DNA from: Mongoliibacter ruber
GTDB taxonomy: Bacteria; Bacteroidota; Bacteroidia; Cytophagales; Cyclobacteriaceae
Direction: 5' to 3'
Assembly (NCBI RefSeq): GCF_003003005.1
Contig: NZ_PVTR01000001.1
Coordinates: forward strand, 331,108 to 395,107
Length of the DNA: 64,000 nt
Shown here one piece after another: positions 37,354-45,716 of the stretch (its first letter is position 1; each line of letters starts with the position of its first letter). The notes under the pieces were generated by a model that worked only from the letters and a program-made list of their open reading frames with translations, was not told where the DNA came from and did not search any database. Both the position numbers and the translations under genes were made by a program.

Positions 37354-38382
37354 TTACTTTAGAATCTCCTCAGCATATTTTTCAAACATAGTTTGATATC
37401 GGCCATATATAAACCTACAAAAATTTCCACCTAATATTCTCTTCTGAACATCCTCATCGATTTTCACTTTATTTTCGGGAAAACTATTACCGCTATTGGA
37501 TAGTGACCTCATTTCTTTCAATAATCCTTTAAAGCCCCAAACGTTCCAGGAAATTTTCCCATAAGGCGCGTCACTTGCAAAATAGAGGTTTTGATTGAAC
37601 GGATAGCCTTTTCTCTCAAAAGAAATAATATCAGATTCAATATGGGTATCCCGCTTGGCGCTTAGGGGAAATTTCAAGTTGCTGTAAACCAAACCCAATT
37701 GCCGGATGCTATGGTAATTGATTTCAGCCTCATTGTATCCGGCACCTCCTCCTCCCATATGTACTGCCAAAATGGGAGAATCTAAGAACTTTTCTGCTAG
37801 TTTTTCAAGCGCTGAAATAGGAGTATAAGGTGTATCACTCCCAATATGGAATGCCGGCACTGCCTTCAATGCAACAATTTTTTCTACTATTTCGAAAACC
37901 TCAGGGCTGTCCAGGTAAAACTGATTCTGGGCAGGATTCATCTTGACAATAGGAAATCCATATTCTAAAATAAGAATATCCAGAGCCTTCAGGCAATTCT
38001 TGACTCCAAGAGCTTTAGGATCTACCCAACCGGCAGGTATAAATTTTTGAGGGTATCTTCTCGAAGAACAATAGATGTATTCATTTGCGCTCATCAGCAT
38101 CTCAAAATTCTTATCCTGGTCTTCCACATAATCAATACAGGAAGGGTTCTGCCAAGTCAAAGCCATGTCCACTTTGCTGATTTCCAATTCTTCCAAAAGA
38201 TTTTCTGCAGAAATGGGTTTTCCTTGGAAGTAATTAACTGATGAAGTCATTTTCAACTTCATTGATTCACTCACCTTATTGAGGTCAGATATATGGGTAT
38301 CTGTATCTACAATAAGATTAAATTCCTTTTCCTCGAGGAATTTCATTTGAGTCCTGATAAACTCAATTGCTTCAATTTTCAT
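37354..38382 (-). CDS. Amidohydrolase-2 family TIM-barrel hydrolase
   Basis: A 342-residue cytosolic metal-dependent hydrolase. Metal-site candidates are in order DTDTHIS (residues about 26-32), the lysine in FPIVKMNPAQ, histidines in PAFHIGSD and LAVHMGGGG, and the terminal aspartate in YFASDAPYG. Family members hydrolyse lactones or decarboxylate aromatic or sugar acids. Next to a GntP permease, hydrolysis of a sugar lactone is plausible (inference). Spacing is 10-15 bp to both neighbours, so it is operonic. Confidence 0.8.
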   Translation of the reverse strand: MKIEAIEFIRTQMKFLEEKEFNLIVDTDTHISDLNKVSESMKLKMTSSVNYFQGKPISAENLLEELEISKVDMALTWQNPSCIDYVEDQDKNFEMLMSANEYIYCSSRRYPQKFIPAGWVDPKALGVKNCLKALDILILEYGFPIVKMNPAQNQFYLDSPEVFEIVEKIVALKAVPAFHIGSDTPYTPISALEKLAEKFLDSPILAVHMGGGGAGYNEAEINYHSIRQLGLVYSNLKFPLSAKRDTHIESDIISFERKGYPFNQNLYFASDAPYGKISWNVWGFKGLLKEMRSLSNSGNSFPENKVKIDEDVQKRILGGNFCRFIYGRYQTMFEKYAEEILK

Positions 38383-38397
38383 ATTTCTTTGATAAGG

Positions 38398-39330
38398 TTA
38401 ATAGGTTGTATTGAGATTTTGTATTAGGTGGGAGTTGGACTTTAATTCGTATTCATAGTTTCTGGAAACGGGAATCTCCCTGATGTCTTTACCCTCATGG
38501 ACTTCAATCAACATCTCTCCTTTCTTCCTCCCCATTTCTTCCTCATTTTTGATAAAACCCATAGTGACAAAGTCCATCATAAATGAATCAAATGAAAAGG
38601 TTGGAACCTTGGTTGAGGTAGAAACCAGTTTTAATGCATCTTTTTGGTCCCAATCCTTAATGGCTCCATTGGTAGGCAAACAGATCAATGTTTGTTTTTC
38701 ATTGAGTCGCCTAAATTCCGTTGACCAATCAGCATAGTTATCTGTGAAATAATAATCCACTTCAAAACCTGCATTTTCAAGGATCTCTTTTATGAATTTA
38801 GCACTTTTCAATTCAGATAAGGAATCCTCTGTCAAAACAGAAACTTTTTCCAAATACTGATATTGAGAAGATTTGACAAAATCTACAAAACTGTCTACCG
38901 GTAGAAACTCCAATACACCTGAAACCTGTTTCCCATCAATATCATATTCGTCCAAAGACCAATTCACTCCGCTGAAGAGGATTTTTATATTACTTTTTCC
39001 AAGAACAGGCATGGCTACATATTTCATAGCCGGATCATCGGAGATGACCAAAAAATCAGGAGACTTATCTACTACCTTATTTACTATTGCATTTCCAATG
39101 CTGTCTGCAAAATGGGACGAAGTGTGTTTTTTTGTGTCCATATAAATGATTTCCAAACTGTGCTCCACTTGATTAATTTTATCTTTAAAACCATTCAATA
39201 TATTGTCACTGGGTTCATATCCTGGATGATATGAATTTACATAAATGATATTTAACTTATCTTCTTCTTTTTGATCATGGTTGAAGCAAAGGTGAAGTGA
39301 AATAAGTATCGAGAGAAATATGTGTAACAT
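38398..39330 (-). CDS. Orphan ABC-type periplasmic substrate-binding protein
   Basis: A 310-residue exported protein (hydrophobic start MLHIFLSILISLHLCF) resembling the ABC_sub_bind group (COG2984-like): NIIYVNSYHPGYEPSDNILNG opens the first lobe. LFSGVNWSLDEYDIDG and KVSVLTEDSLSELKSAKF belong to the Rossmann-like lobes. No ABC permease or ATPase gene is in the locus. Related domains also occur as sensor inputs of histidine kinases, so this could be a binding protein for a distant transporter or a sensory partner. Confidence 0.72.
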   Translation of the reverse strand: MLHIFLSILISLHLCFNHDQKEEDKLNIIYVNSYHPGYEPSDNILNGFKDKINQVEHSLEIIYMDTKKHTSSHFADSIGNAIVNKVVDKSPDFLVISDDPAMKYVAMPVLGKSNIKILFSGVNWSLDEYDIDGKQVSGVLEFLPVDSFVDFVKSSQYQYLEKVSVLTEDSLSELKSAKFIKEILENAGFEVDYYFTDNYADWSTEFRRLNEKQTLICLPTNGAIKDWDQKDALKLVSTSTKVPTFSFDSFMMDFVTMGFIKNEEEMGRKKGEMLIEVHEGKDIREIPVSRNYEYELKSNSHLIQNLNTTY

Positions 39331-39402
39331 AGGTGGTTTTAAAATCTTAAAATAAAGAGGGCGGGGCAGGAAGTGATTCCTACCCCAATTTTACCCAACC
39401 AA

Positions 39403-40941
39403 TCAATATCCGTTGTTTTGAATAATCAAACCGTTTGTTCTGTCAATCTCATCTTGGGGGACAGGAAATCTCTCATGCACTCCATCCCTGAAATTGGATC
39501 CTTTATCAGTATTGTACTTTTGTGCAAAAGCCCTGAGTACATTTCCTGCTCTACCTTGTCTTACTAGGTCATAAAACCTATCTCCTTCAAGCGCTAATTC
39601 CACCCTTCTTTCATTCCAGATAATTTCACGGAGTCTACTCTGGTCTGTTTCTGAAATCTCAGGCAAAACCATATCAGGTGTGGCCAATTCAAAATTTATA
39701 AATGTTCTATACCTGTCTATAGTACTTGAGTTTCTGGCCCTATCCCTTACCATGTTCAATTTGTCCAATGCCTCTATAGTCTGTCCCAGTTCATTAGCAG
39801 CCTCAGCATAGATTAATAGCAATTCCGCATACCTCAGAATTCTTACATTCTCACCGTCATTTGCAGAATTCCCAATAAGAGATCTAGGTTTAAAGGCCTT
39901 CATGCTGTGCATTTGGTCAGGGTTATCATATCCTGAATGATCATGTTGATCACCTTCAGTGATGTCGCCATGAAACGTAATTGTATGTATTGTTCTGGGG
40001 TCTCCCGGTTCGAATGCATCCAATAAGTCTTGTGTTGGACAATTCAGTCCCCATCCTCCAAATAGATTTCTTGATCTTTGGGAGATAGCATGATAAGTAG
40101 GATTGGTCATCTGATCATTTTCAGCGAAGGTTATTTCGAAAACTGATTCGGGGCCATGCTGAGATTCTCTTGAAAATATTTGCCCAAAATCCGGTTCAAG
40201 ATGATATTCTCCTGAATTGATTACTTCCTCTGCATGATTTAATGCTTCTGACCATTTTTGTTGATACAAATAAACCTTTGACAGTAATCCTTGGGCACTT
40301 CCCTGAGTTGCTCTGCCTAAATCTTCAAGCCTGTATTCACTTTTACTTGGCAAAAGATCTATAGCTTCCAATAATTCTTGTTCTATAAATGCATAAACTT
40401 CAACCTCAGAGGATCTCACTTTGTCATGCTGATCAGAGGAAAGAGGTTCTTCAACTATGGGAACTCCACCGTAAGCCCTCACAAGCCAGAAATAGTGCAT
40501 TGATCTTAGGAATTTCACTTCTCCTAACAACCTTCGGTTAAGAGCAATTTCCTGATCTAAACCCTGCAGGTTTTGGATGGCCCAATTGAACCTAAAGATC
40601 CTTCTGTAATACATAGACCAAACATCTCTAGGGATAACATTACTTGGTATGGTTGCAAAAATATTCATCTGATAGATATCTATTTGGTCTGTCTGGGAGC
40701 TTCCTCCCTTCCAGGCATCATCAGATAAGGCATCACCAAGGATAAGAATTCTCCAATCAGACCATCTATTATCAAAATTCCCCATAATGTTATAACAAGA
40801 AGTTACAGCCATAACGGGATCAAAATTAGCATCACTTACCAAGGCTAAAGGAGGTACGTCCAGAAAGTCTTCATTACAACTTACAGTACTCAATGCCAAA
40901 ATCAAAAACGATATTTTATAGAAATTTTTTATCTTTTTCAT
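39403..40941 (-). CDS. SusD/RagB-family surface glycan-binding lipoprotein (susD2)
   Basis: A 512-residue lipoprotein with lipobox STVSC, SusD motifs ILRYAELLLIYAEAANE and WNERRVELALEGDRFYDLVR, and the characteristic FPVPQDEI end region. It follows susC2 by 23 bp and precedes the binding-protein gene by 72 bp. It is distinct in sequence from susD1, so the locus carries two separate import complexes. Confidence 0.94.
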   Translation of the reverse strand: MKKIKNFYKISFLILALSTVSCNEDFLDVPPLALVSDANFDPVMAVTSCYNIMGNFDNRWSDWRILILGDALSDDAWKGGSSQTDQIDIYQMNIFATIPSNVIPRDVWSMYYRRIFRFNWAIQNLQGLDQEIALNRRLLGEVKFLRSMHYFWLVRAYGGVPIVEEPLSSDQHDKVRSSEVEVYAFIEQELLEAIDLLPSKSEYRLEDLGRATQGSAQGLLSKVYLYQQKWSEALNHAEEVINSGEYHLEPDFGQIFSRESQHGPESVFEITFAENDQMTNPTYHAISQRSRNLFGGWGLNCPTQDLLDAFEPGDPRTIHTITFHGDITEGDQHDHSGYDNPDQMHSMKAFKPRSLIGNSANDGENVRILRYAELLLIYAEAANELGQTIEALDKLNMVRDRARNSSTIDRYRTFINFELATPDMVLPEISETDQSRLREIIWNERRVELALEGDRFYDLVRQGRAGNVLRAFAQKYNTDKGSNFRDGVHERFPVPQDEIDRTNGLIIQNNGY

Positions 40942-40964
40942 AGTTCTTTCATTTTAGAGTTTAA

Positions 40965-43900
40965 TCAGAAATTCACCATAATGCCACCCATAAAAGTTCT
41001 GGCCACGGGATAGACATAAGTATTCATCCCAGCATTTAAGGTTCCATGATTGACTCCAACTTCAGGATCCAATCCCTCAAAATTGGTGAAGGTCAATAAA
41101 TTTTCACCACCTACCCAGATCCTTATTCCGGACACGCCATATCTGCTATAAAGGCTGGCTGGCAACTTATAGCCAAGTTGTAGGTTTTTTAATCTTAGGT
41201 ATGAACCATCTGAGATGTACCAATCAGAAACTCTGAAGTTATTGTTCGCGGTACTTGAAGAAATTATCGGTTGAGTATTGGAAGTACCTTCTCCTCTCCA
41301 TGCAATATCCTCCAAGCCCCTGACCGTATTGTAGGACCCGTCCCCTACCCAACTGAAATACTTCTCATACATGAAAACATCATTTCCGGTCTGTCCTTGG
41401 AGAAACAGGTTGAGGTCAAAGCTTTTGTACTCCAGAAGAATATTAGCCCCAAAAGTCATTGTCGGATGCGGATTACCTATGAAGGTCCTGTCATCATCTG
41501 TAATTTGACCATCGCCATTAAGATCTCTGAACCTAAAGTCCCCGGGGCTTGCATTTGGCTGATTGCCGGCAGCTACTTCTTCCTGATTTTGAAAAATACC
41601 ATCTGTTACCCATCCATAAAATGCTCCGATAGGATGGCCTACGGCGGTTCTACTAAAAGCTCCAGCTCGTGTATTGTCACCTGAAATAGGCTCACCTGAG
41701 GCCAAGCTCATCACTTCATTGTCTAAGAAACTTATATTTCCATTTATACTGTACTTTAATGCCCTTTCATAATTCCTATAACCCAGGGCGATTTCAACAC
41801 CACTGTTACGTATCTGCCCAGCATTGGCCCAAGGAGTCAGATTACCTGCATACAATGGCTGGGGAAGCAACAATAGGTTATCTTTGGTGTCCTTGATAAA
41901 GTAGTCGGCAGTAAGTGTAAACTTCCCATCAAACATTGAAGCATCAAAACCGATGTTAAACTGTTCAACTGTTTCCCATTGTATATTAGGATTACCTACA
42001 TTGTTTGGCCTCAATGCGGGATACATTGTTTCTCCCGGTCCAAAAGCATACCTATCTCTGTCATTTCCAGTCAGTAAATTTATGAACGCATTATTGACAA
42101 TTCTTTGATTTCCGATTTGACCCCATCCCCCTCTAATTTTCAATTCACTGAAAAGGCTTCCTGTCAAGGGTTCAAAGAATTTTTCATCTGAAATTCTCCA
42201 ACCTGCGGATAAAGATGGGAAGTACCCCCATCTATTGCCTTCTGCAAATCTTGAAGACCCATCAGCTCTGAAACTAACTGTCAACAAATACTTATCATCG
42301 AAGGAATAGTTTACTCTTCCCAAATATGACAACAGCGTATTTCTGGCTGCCTCACCTGTCAAATTCCCCAACACAGAACCTGCATTGAGATACCATAAAG
42401 ACTCATCATTGGTGGGGGTATTAAACCTTGCACCTTCTATCTCTTCGAAAAAAAATTGTTCTGTAGTAATTCCAGCTACAGCACTGAAACTGTGTTTATC
42501 AATTGACTTTTGATATGTCAAAGTATTGGCGAAAACCATATCAGAATTTCTGGTATAGGATCTTCTCACTATACTTTCGTCATTTCTATCATTTGGACCA
42601 ATCCAATATTGTGGGTTAAAGCTGCTGAAATCATTGAATCTTAAATGAAGACCTAAATCACTTCTAAAAGTAAGTCCTTCCACCAATTCAGCTTCAGCAT
42701 ATATATTTCCCAACATCCTCATTTCTGAAGTACGTCCGTTATTCCTGGATAATCTTCCAACAAGGTTACTCCTGTTTGTATAAAGGGACTGTGCATATCT
42801 ATTGTAGGGATTATTGATATCGATCCCTTCAGTGATAGCCTCTTGCTCCAACTGTGCTTGAGTTTTATAAACTGGTGATATTGGGTCTAGTTGATAGACA
42901 GATGCGATTACTCCTCCGCCTTCACCTTCGTTTTCTGTAAAACCTCTCCTGCTATTGTGAATTAGCGAGAGGTTATTTCCAAACTTTATTCTTTTGGAAA
43001 GGTCATATTCTGTATTTATCCTAAAGGTAAGCCTGTCAAATTCAGAAGTTTTAAGGTATCCCTTATCAGCAAAATATGCCAAACTTGTAGAATACCTTAA
43101 CCTGTCAGTGCCTCCCATCATAGAAAAGTCATAGTTCTGTACAACCCCAGTCTGATTGATTTGATCCCACCAATCAGTACCTGTTCCCCAGGATTCAGGA
43201 CTGGCATTTGCTATTGCAGGTATTGGGCTGGTACCACCGTTTTGATGTGCCAAAAGATGAACTCTTGCAAACTCCGTCCCATCTGCCATTTCAGGTCTCC
43301 TCCAGGCATTTTTTACCCCATAATATGAGTTGAAAAATATCTTTGGCGCACCTGAAACTCCTTTTCTTGTAGTGATCAAAACTACACCATTTGCTCCCCT
43401 TGATCCATATATAGCAGCTGCAGAAGCATCTTTTAATATTTCAATACTTTCAACATCTGCTGGGTTCACAATCTGTTCTATACCACCCACATTTTCACCT
43501 AAAGGCATTCCATCTACTACATAAAGCGGGTCATTATTTCCATAAATTGATCCAGTACCTCTGATTCTGACAGTAGTACCTGATCCCGGTGAGCCACTAT
43601 TGGCAGCGATTGTCACACCCGCAGCTCTTCCCTGAAGTGCCCTATCAATCCCGGCTACGGGCAGATTCATCAATTCATCACCCTTCACTTGACCAACAGC
43701 ACCTGTGATGTCACGCTTTTGTTGCGTACCATAGCCAACTACAATTACTTCTTCCAAAGACTTTGAATCAGTCTCCATCGTAATATCCAACACAGATCTT
43801 GTACCTATATTTTGCCTAACTGTTTGGTAGCCTATATAGGAGAATATTAACACAGCATTTTCTGACACAGAAATGCTGTACCTCCCATCCAAATCTGTTA

Positions 43901-44108
43901 TGGTACCAGTAGAACTGCCAGAAACTGTGATAGTAGCCCCGGGGATCGGTTCCCCTGCATCGTCTAATACTTGACCGAATACTTGGATTAATTCGGTCTG
44001 ATTTTGGGCAAAAACAATATTATTGGTATAGCCAAAAAACAATAGAAATATTAAGAACCAGATCTTATCCCAAAATACTTTTTGATGTTTTCGTAAAATG
44101 TGTTCCAT
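40965..44108 (-). CDS. SusC/RagA-family TonB-dependent outer-membrane transporter (susC2)
   Basis: A 1047-residue importer. It has a long N-terminal signal region (to about VFAQ, residue 35), a regulatory-like domain (about 40-115; GATITVSGSSTGTITDLDG), the SusC motif EVIVVGYGTQQKRDITGAVG, the plug (LKDASAAAIYGSRGANGVV) and a C-terminal barrel ending GGIMVNF. It leads a minus-strand operon with susD2, the binding protein, the amidohydrolase and the permease. The candidate LacI operator C is about 200 bp upstream. Confidence 0.95.
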   Translation of the reverse strand: MEHILRKHQKVFWDKIWFLIFLLFFGYTNNIVFAQNQTELIQVFGQVLDDAGEPIPGATITVSGSSTGTITDLDGRYSISVSENAVLIFSYIGYQTVRQNIGTRSVLDITMETDSKSLEEVIVVGYGTQQKRDITGAVGQVKGDELMNLPVAGIDRALQGRAAGVTIAANSGSPGSGTTVRIRGTGSIYGNNDPLYVVDGMPLGENVGGIEQIVNPADVESIEILKDASAAAIYGSRGANGVVLITTRKGVSGAPKIFFNSYYGVKNAWRRPEMADGTEFARVHLLAHQNGGTSPIPAIANASPESWGTGTDWWDQINQTGVVQNYDFSMMGGTDRLRYSTSLAYFADKGYLKTSEFDRLTFRINTEYDLSKRIKFGNNLSLIHNSRRGFTENEGEGGGVIASVYQLDPISPVYKTQAQLEQEAITEGIDINNPYNRYAQSLYTNRSNLVGRLSRNNGRTSEMRMLGNIYAEAELVEGLTFRSDLGLHLRFNDFSSFNPQYWIGPNDRNDESIVRRSYTRNSDMVFANTLTYQKSIDKHSFSAVAGITTEQFFFEEIEGARFNTPTNDESLWYLNAGSVLGNLTGEAARNTLLSYLGRVNYSFDDKYLLTVSFRADGSSRFAEGNRWGYFPSLSAGWRISDEKFFEPLTGSLFSELKIRGGWGQIGNQRIVNNAFINLLTGNDRDRYAFGPGETMYPALRPNNVGNPNIQWETVEQFNIGFDASMFDGKFTLTADYFIKDTKDNLLLLPQPLYAGNLTPWANAGQIRNSGVEIALGYRNYERALKYSINGNISFLDNEVMSLASGEPISGDNTRAGAFSRTAVGHPIGAFYGWVTDGIFQNQEEVAAGNQPNASPGDFRFRDLNGDGQITDDDRTFIGNPHPTMTFGANILLEYKSFDLNLFLQGQTGNDVFMYEKYFSWVGDGSYNTVRGLEDIAWRGEGTSNTQPIISSSTANNNFRVSDWYISDGSYLRLKNLQLGYKLPASLYSRYGVSGIRIWVGGENLLTFTNFEGLDPEVGVNHGTLNAGMNTYVYPVARTFMGGIMVNF

Positions 44109-44308
44109 GATTAAATTTTAAAGGTTATTGGATTTATTTTTATCAATCGAACTCGTCTAAAACAGAATATTAAAACATATAAGACCTCTTTTGAGGATTT
44201 AAATTCTATTAAAAGAGCGCTATTTGATATTTATATTTGAAATAAAGCTACTTGCACAAATCGAGAAAAAACAGTTTTTCGGGCTTTCAAAGAATTTTTT
44301 CCAGAAAT

Positions 44309-44318
44309 AACGTTTGCA
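44309..44318 (-). promoter_or_regulatory. Candidate LacI-family operator C (upstream of susC2)
   Basis: On the minus strand TGCAAACGTT in TTCTGCAAACGTTATTTCT. It shares TGCAAACGTTATTT, 14 bases, with operator A. It also lies 35 bp before the divergent methyltransferase gene, which could therefore be co-regulated. Confidence 0.55.
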
Positions 44319-44352
44319 GAAACTAGACGGAATTAATTGTTTCAAAGAATAA

Positions 44353-45069
44353 ATGAAATTTGAAAATTATATATTAAGTTCTTGGCAGGAAAATGCAGCT
44401 CAATGGGTTGAAACCATTGAGCAAACAAAAATTCCATCAAGGGAATTTACCAATCCGGCTTTGATTGATTGCATAAAAAATCAAATTCAAAAATCGGTTT
44501 TGGAATTTGGATTCGGAGAAGGCTGGCTGGGCAGGAGTTTAATGAAAGAAGATTATAGTGTTTTTGGACTTGATGGAACACAAGCTCTAGTTACGGCAGC
44601 AAAACAAAAGTCAGACACCCAAAATTATGCATTAGCTACCTTTCAGAAAATCGTTAACAGGGCAAACTCAGAAATACAATCTAAGACGCTTGATCAAATT
44701 CAAATCCAACAGTTTCATGGAGCGGTTTTTAATTTTTGCCTTTATGAAAAAGAAGGCATTTCTGAAATACTCAAATCAGTTTCAAAACTGATAAGTACTG
44801 AAAGAAAAATAATTATACAGACTATACATCCAAAATCGATGCTGGCGATGGAACTCCCTCATAGAAGTCAATGGGTTGAGGATTCATGGCAGGGATTAAA
44901 CGGCAATTTTAAAAATGGGCACCCTTGGTATTTCAGGACATTGGAAGATTGGCTGTCCATATTTGAGTTCTCTAAGCTGCAGGTAGAAAAGATATATGAA
45001 CCTTTGGGAAAGGAAACCGACCGGCCGGTCAGTATTATTTTTGTCCTAAGAAATGCATCAAACCAGTGA
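44353..45069 (+). CDS. Class I SAM-dependent methyltransferase
   Basis: A 238-residue cytosolic methyltransferase. Motif I is SVLEFGFGEGWLGRSL, followed by the acidic strand-2 end in YSVFGLDGTQ. The C-terminal strand pair (IIIQTIHPKSM; VSIIFVLRNA) fits the Rossmann fold. The substrate is unknown. It is divergent from susC2 and is the last intact gene before the radC debris. Confidence 0.82.
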   Translation: MKFENYILSSWQENAAQWVETIEQTKIPSREFTNPALIDCIKNQIQKSVLEFGFGEGWLGRSLMKEDYSVFGLDGTQALVTAAKQKSDTQNYALATFQKIVNRANSEIQSKTLDQIQIQQFHGAVFNFCLYEKEGISEILKSVSKLISTERKIIIQTIHPKSMLAMELPHRSQWVEDSWQGLNGNFKNGHPWYFRTLEDWLSIFEFSKLQVEKIYEPLGKETDRPVSIIFVLRNASNQ

Positions 45070-45209
45070 AATTGAAAAACGGCTTTTTCCTCAATTCAAT
45101 ATTTTCGAAGTGAATATTGTGGATAAATCATATCCATAAATTGGGGTTCAAAAAACAACATTTCGCATTAGAGTCTGGCCAAAAAAAGAAGGTCCCACTC
45201 CTCTGATGC

Positions 45210-45515
45210 CTACATCAGTCCTTCGTCTTTAAAGCTAAAGTATCCGCAGTCGGTAAAAATCACATGATCCAGTACCGGGACTTCCATCAGTTATCCCAGC
45301 TCAACAAGCCTCCTTGTCAGTCTTTTATCCAGCTCGGATGGTCTCAAGTTTCCTGAAGGATGGTTGTGTACGAGTATTTCACCAATACAGGCTTTTTGCG
45401 TTTTGGTGCCAAAATCACCAAAATCTGTAAGATTAATCCATGATAGCTCTACCGGGTATCCTTCATGATACCTAATCAAGTTCTTGGGAACTTTGTAAAA
45501 CGCAGGTTGGTACCG
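45210..45515 (-). pseudogene. radC: Broken radC (JAB/MPN domain) fragment fused to unrelated sequence
   Basis: The minus strand encodes the RadC metal-site segment ILVHNHPSGNLRPSELDK and, after an in-frame TAA at 45291-45293, the proper RadC end VLDHVIFTDCGYFSFKDEG and LM-stop at 45210. The TAA interrupts 'ELG(K)LMEVPVLDH' and is probably a nonsense change. Upstream of ILVHNH the RadC sequence is replaced by about 40 residues of unknown origin (FYKVPKNLIRYHEGYPVELS...), whose last part is the 50-bp repeat. RadC copies of this type are common on Bacteroidota mobile elements. It is non-functional. Confidence 0.75.
45374..45423 (+). repeat. 50-bp direct repeat, right copy
   Basis: Identical to 23495-23544 and in the same orientation, 21.9 kb away. 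It marks the junction with the truncated radC sequence. Confidence 0.9.
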
Positions 45516-45716
45516 TTAATATTATGACTTATATTGAAAATATCTTCGTATTAGCGCGCTTCGCAAAATAATTAATCAATTTAAGTGTTAAACTGAAAGT
45601 AAATTGCTTCAAACCACCCAAGAGGCCTAATTCCTTTCCGTGTTTACCTATCTGATTGTCAAAAAATAGTCCCTCTATTTACTGGGGTGAAATTACAGAA
45701 ATAATATATCTACCCT
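45424..45716. other. Decayed spacer upstream of the multi-PAS kinase
   Basis: 293 bp with no intact gene. The first 90 bp encode, on the minus strand, the non-RadC part of the fused frame; the rest is AT-rich and presumably holds the kinase promoter, with no clear element. Confidence 0.4.

Noticed and set aside
38398-39330. A complete ABC sugar importer
   Set aside because: Only the binding protein is present; no permease or ATPase gene lies in the locus.
41271-41684. 137-codon plus-strand frame inside susC2
   Set aside because: Antisense to a clear SusC barrel region; no independent motif.
23350-45716. An intact integrative element covering the glycan locus
   Set aside because: No relaxase, mating-pair or conjugation genes, no intact integrase and no transposase are present; only scars at the edges.
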